From an uncultured Acholeplasmataceae bacterium (lineage in GTDB: Bacteria > Bacillota_I > Bacilli_A > RF39 > UBA660), in assembly GCA_905203475.1 (NCBI GenBank), contig CAJKWD010000036.1, positions 1-9,404 of the forward strand: a stretch of DNA of 9,404 nt. Direction: 5' to 3'. Shown piece after piece: positions 6,790 through 9,404 of the stretch (its first letter is position 1; every line of letters begins with the position of its first letter). The position numbers and the translations under genes are program-made. The notes beneath the pieces are model-generated. The model did no database searches. It was not told where the DNA came from and saw only the letters and a list, made by a program, of their open reading frames with translations.

Positions 6790-6813
6790 AAAAAAGGAAA
6801 GAAAACTTTCCTT
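6790..6813 (-). terminator. Intrinsic terminator after the ABC transporter remnant
   Basis: A perfect 8-bp stem, AAGGAAAG paired with CTTTCCTT, encloses a TTTT loop on the minus strand (arms 6813-6806 and 6801-6794) and is followed by a T run. The TAA of the ABC remnant (6814-6812) overlaps the 5' arm. This shows it was that gene's original terminator, which now probably also ends rsgA transcription. Confidence 0.85.
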
Positions 6814-6997
6814 AGTTTGAAGATTCTGTTTCATATAACTTTCGATATACATCGCTTGTTTTCAAAAGTTCTGAATGAGTGCCACATGCAACATCATTTC
6901 CTTGTTGAATAACATGAATTTCGTCAGCATCTACAATGGTAGATAGACGATGTGCAACAATAATCACAGTATAATCTTTTACTAAAAACTCAAAAGG
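6812..6997 (-). pseudogene. 3' remnant of an ABC exporter ATPase gene
   Basis: An open stretch of 61 codons ends at TAA 6814-6812 and has no plausible start. An in-frame TAG (7000-6998) stands directly before it. The translation begins PFEFLVKDYTVIIVAHRLST and continues with IVDADEIHVIQQG and GTHSELL. This is the end of the nucleotide-binding domain of an MsbA/LmrA-type exporter: the H-loop histidine in AHRLST, then the D/E-x-I-x-V-x-x-x-G-x-x-x-x-x-GTH-x-E-L-L tail. The membrane domain, Walker A, signature and Walker B are all missing, so it cannot work. The similarity stops abruptly near 6990-6997, about 50 bases from the rsgA stop codon, which marks a recombination junction. Together with the promoter and terminator it accounts for the long gap between 6691 and 7049. 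Confidence 0.85.
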
Positions 6998-7049
6998 CTA
7001 AAATGAATAGACTATTTACAACAACAGAGCATATACTATGTCGATACTG

Positions 7050-8024
7050 TTATCTTCTTTTGCGATACTTTTTTTTCTTTTGTAGTAAATCTCTCCTCTT
7101 TTCCCAATCTGCACGATTATCAATTCCACTTTTTTGTGCATCATATAATATTTGTCGTTTCATTTTTAAGTAGCGACGATAATCATCCTCGTCAATTATT
7201 CCTTCATTTAATAACTCGATAATTCTACAACCATTTTCATTTGTATGCGTACAATTTTTATATTGACACATTTTTTCATTTTCACTAATGAATGAAAAAA
7301 CTTCATTAATATCTTTAAAATCAAGATTGAGAAGACCTACACTTCTTATTCCAGGAGAATCTATCAATTTTCGTCCATCTGGTAATTCTAAATATATAGA
7401 ACTAGTAGTCGTGTGACGCCCCTTATCATCCTTTTCCCTAACTTCATATACTTTTCCAACTTGATATCCCAACAAAGTATTAATTAATGTCGTTTTTCCT
7501 ACTCCAGAACTTCCCACAAAAATTGCAGTTTCTCCAGGATTCCACATTGTTTTTAATAACTCAATACTTTGTTCATTTAAAGAAGATGTAACAACATATG
7601 GAACTGTCGAAAAATGTCTTTTTATTTGTTCAATATAAATATTTGGATTTGTACAGATATCCGCTTTTGTTAAAACAAAGCAAGGTTTTGCACCACTTTG
7701 ATTTACCATTATTAAAAGTCGTTCTAGCTTTCCAACATTAAATTCTTTATTCATACTGGTTGTAATAAAAACAACATCTATATTTGCAGCGATTGTTTTT
7801 TTATGTCCATCTTTATTTCTATACAATTCTGTTGTACGAGGTTGTATATCCAAAATAATACAGGACTGATTCTTTAAATCAATATGAATAGAAACAACAT
7901 CCCCTACTACAGGATATACTATATTTTCATACTTATTATTTATAATTGCTCGATATTTTTTACCAGATGATAAAATTTCCCAACAATCTCTATGCACCGC
8001 AATACACTTTCCTAATTGTGTCAT
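7050..8024 (-). CDS. rsgA: Ribosome small-subunit-dependent GTPase RsgA
   Basis: RsgA acts in late maturation of the 30S ribosomal subunit with a circularly permuted GTPase domain. Its 324 residues comprise an N-terminal OB-fold (about 1-70) and then the permuted order G4 (TKAD, 119-122), P-loop G1 (GSSGVGKTT, 171-179), G2 (GRHTTT, 202-207) and G3 (DSPGIR, 222-227). A C-terminal zinc finger (C253, C258, H260, C266) leads into a Lys/Arg-rich tail. All elements are intact, so the protein should be functional. The ATG overlaps the stop of the radical SAM gene (ATGA at 8024-8021). A very strong GGAGG (8036-8032) with 7-base spacing lies inside that gene. The context is unusual: rsgA normally sits with prpC, pknB and rpe in Firmicutes, so this could be a relocated or second copy. 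It was probably cotranscribed with the radical SAM gene. Confidence 0.95.
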   Translation of the reverse strand: MTQLGKCIAVHRDCWEILSSGKKYRAIINNKYENIVYPVVGDVVSIHIDLKNQSCIILDIQPRTTELYRNKDGHKKTIAANIDVVFITTSMNKEFNVGKLERLLIMVNQSGAKPCFVLTKADICTNPNIYIEQIKRHFSTVPYVVTSSLNEQSIELLKTMWNPGETAIFVGSSGVGKTTLINTLLGYQVGKVYEVREKDDKGRHTTTSSIYLELPDGRKLIDSPGIRSVGLLNLDFKDINEVFSFISENEKMCQYKNCTHTNENGCRIIELLNEGIIDEDDYRRYLKMKRQILYDAQKSGIDNRADWEKRRDLLQKKKKYRKRR

Positions 8025-9404
8025 ACACTCTCCTCCATTATCCTAATTTTTTCTTTTATATTATTTTCTTTTTCATATTGTTCAAAACTATAATGATGAA
8101 ATAAAAACTTTTCAAATGCAAAATAAGGTAATGTCTTTAACCAGATTTCATCTATTGTATCTAATTTCTGACTTATCAAAAGTTTATCAATAAACGGTTG
8201 AATTTCTGTTGAAAATAATTCGATCTGCTTATATACAAATTCTACATCCTTATTTTCAAAATAATGGTTCATATCAATATTCTTTTCTGCATATTCTGTT
8301 CCAGGATAAGGATACATTTGATTATAAATTAATGCTGGATAATATCCAATCAAACCATTTCTTTTAAAAAAATCATAATTTTCTTTCAATTCATTTATAG
8401 TTGTTTTGTTATCAAATAAAATAAAGTCAATCCCAATATTCATTCCTATTTCCGCTAAATTACTTATGATTTGCTCATTTTGTTCAACTGTTATATTTTT
8501 TTTCATTCTTTTTAACACAGTATTAGAACCATTTTCAATTCCAATTTCAATAGAATAACATCCATATTGTTTAAACTTTAGTAGTGTTTCTTTAGACAAC
8601 CTTAACAATTGATCAGCACGTGTTGCAAATACAAATGGAATCCTTACACAATCTTTTAAACCCATATAATATATACCTTTAGTTATTTCTAAAGCACGAT
8701 CAACATTAATCAAAAAATTATCATCGATAAAAATAATGTATATATTGTGTTTCTTATTATAAATCTGTTGTATTTCGGATAAAACATTTTTTGCACTTCG
8801 TGATTTCCATTTCAAACGAAACATGGGAACAGAACAAAACACACATTGATATGGACATCCTCTACTTGTTGAAATATCAATATTATGATATTTTTCCTTT
8901 CCAATGATAGTATATGAGTATTCAAACGCATGCTCTCTATTAGGATATACTAAAGAATCTAAATTTTCTATTTCCGCAATCTCTGTAGCATATATGCTTT
9001 TATTATTAATATTTTGATAACTACAACTTTTTAATAGTGTCAAAAACTTCCCATGATTATTATAATCCTTTATAAGAGAAACAATCGTCTCCTCACCTGC
9101 ACCTCTCATAACAACATCAATGAATGGATAATTATCAATCAATTCTTTATGCATGACAGTAGCATTTGTTCCGCCAAACGCAACAACTACTTTAGGATTA
9201 ATTTTTTTTATACTTTCGGCGATTCTTAAGGATAATTTTGTATTAGAAAACAAAATACTAAAACCTATAAAATCATATGCTTTATCAATTATATATTTTA
9301 CTAATTCATCTTCTGTCAAAGTGCCAATATTTCCGTCATAACAATCACAATCAAACCCTTCTTTATGCAAAGCACTTTGTAAATACGAAATACCCAGCAT
9401 TTGG
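8021..9404 (-). CDS. B12-binding-type radical SAM protein, 5' end beyond window
   Basis: The visible part has about 460 residues. The first internal Met (9400) is preceded in frame by a Gln codon up to the edge, and the usual short strand before LGISYLQSALHKEG is missing, so the true start probably lies outside. Numbered from that Met, residues 1-115 form a Rossmann-like B12-binding-type domain (FGGTNATVMHKEL, VVMRGAGEETI). A canonical cobalamin DxHxxG motif is not evident, as in many such proteins. The radical SAM domain has the 4Fe-4S cluster motif CPYQCVFC (C182, C186, C189), IDDNF (225-229) and EIGIENGS (285-292). The C-terminal part from about 380 is helical and unrecognised. The family covers methylases and RiPP-modifying enzymes; the substrate cannot be told. 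It ends in TGA, overlapping the rsgA start by 4 bp. Confidence 0.9.
   Translation of the reverse strand, partial: QMLGISYLQSALHKEGFDCDCYDGNIGTLTEDELVKYIIDKAYDFIGFSILFSNTKLSLRIAESIKKINPKVVVAFGGTNATVMHKELIDNYPFIDVVMRGAGEETIVSLIKDYNNHGKFLTLLKSCSYQNINNKSIYATEIAEIENLDSLVYPNREHAFEYSYTIIGKEKYHNIDISTSRGCPYQCVFCSVPMFRLKWKSRSAKNVLSEIQQIYNKKHNIYIIFIDDNFLINVDRALEITKGIYYMGLKDCVRIPFVFATRADQLLRLSKETLLKFKQYGCYSIEIGIENGSNTVLKRMKKNITVEQNEQIISNLAEIGMNIGIDFILFDNKTTINELKENYDFFKRNGLIGYYPALIYNQMYPYPGTEYAEKNIDMNHYFENKDVEFVYKQIELFSTEIQPFIDKLLISQKLDTIDEIWLKTLPYFAFEKFLFHHYSFEQYEKENNIKEKIRIMEESV

Noticed and set aside
7023..7051. Possible hairpin (AACAG/CTGTT with inner CATA/TATG) after the rsgA stop
   Set aside because: Stems are short and interrupted, and no T tract follows. 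It is neither a convincing terminator nor an attachment site.
7605..7611. Third TGTCGAA 0A-box core, plus strand
   Set aside because: It lies inside the rsgA coding region, far from any start. A 7-base core is expected by chance about once or twice in a window of this size and composition.
9153..9341. Plus-strand ORF of 62 codons
   Set aside because: It is antisense to the radical SAM gene over its conserved B12-type domain, with no supporting signals.

Overview
The window looks like low-GC chromosomal DNA from a spore-forming member of the Bacilli/Erysipelotrichia side of the Firmicutes, possibly an uncultured gut lineage. The reasons are a clear Spo0A, strong AT bias, Firmicutes-style Shine-Dalgarno sites and A/T-rich intrinsic terminators. 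TGA is used as a stop (two genes) and Trp is encoded by TGG, so the standard bacterial code applies and this is not a Mycoplasma-type code. All supported genes lie on the minus strand, so the window reads biologically from right (9404) to left (1). No tRNA, rRNA, CRISPR array or insertion sequence was recognised.

Right part (9404-7050): a B12-binding-domain-type radical SAM protein, cut by the window edge, overlaps by 4 bp (ATGA) with an RsgA-type ribosome-assembly GTPase. The pair is translationally coupled. Directly downstream (6997-6812) is a 61-codon 3' remnant of an ABC exporter ATPase that still has its own terminator. The pair therefore appears to sit at a deletion or insertion junction and may be a transferred cassette.

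Middle part (6758-2161): one transcription unit with a good sigma-A promoter at the right and a terminator at the left. Its order is a small membrane-anchored protein of unknown function, phosphoglycerate kinase (pgk), a flippase-like integral membrane protein, a GT4 glycosyltransferase resembling diacylglycerol glucosyltransferases, and triosephosphate isomerase (tpiA). Spacings are 1-7 bp, or an 11-bp overlap. Two glycolytic enzymes thus flank two envelope-lipid-type genes. TpiA interconverts DHAP and glyceraldehyde-3-phosphate, and DHAP is the source of the glycerol backbone of lipids, so a link between glycolysis and glycolipid synthesis is plausible but unproven.

Left part (2160-1): the sporulation master regulator spo0A stands alone between terminators, with a 0A-box-like site upstream. 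It is followed by a divergent-repeat, membrane-anchored surface protein (incomplete at position 1). The promoter of that gene carries a textbook 12-bp 0A box where the -35 element should be, which suggests direct Spo0A control. Three terminators in the window have stems that overlap the stop codon of the gene they end (spo0A, tpiA, ABC remnant), a compact architecture that seems typical of this genome.
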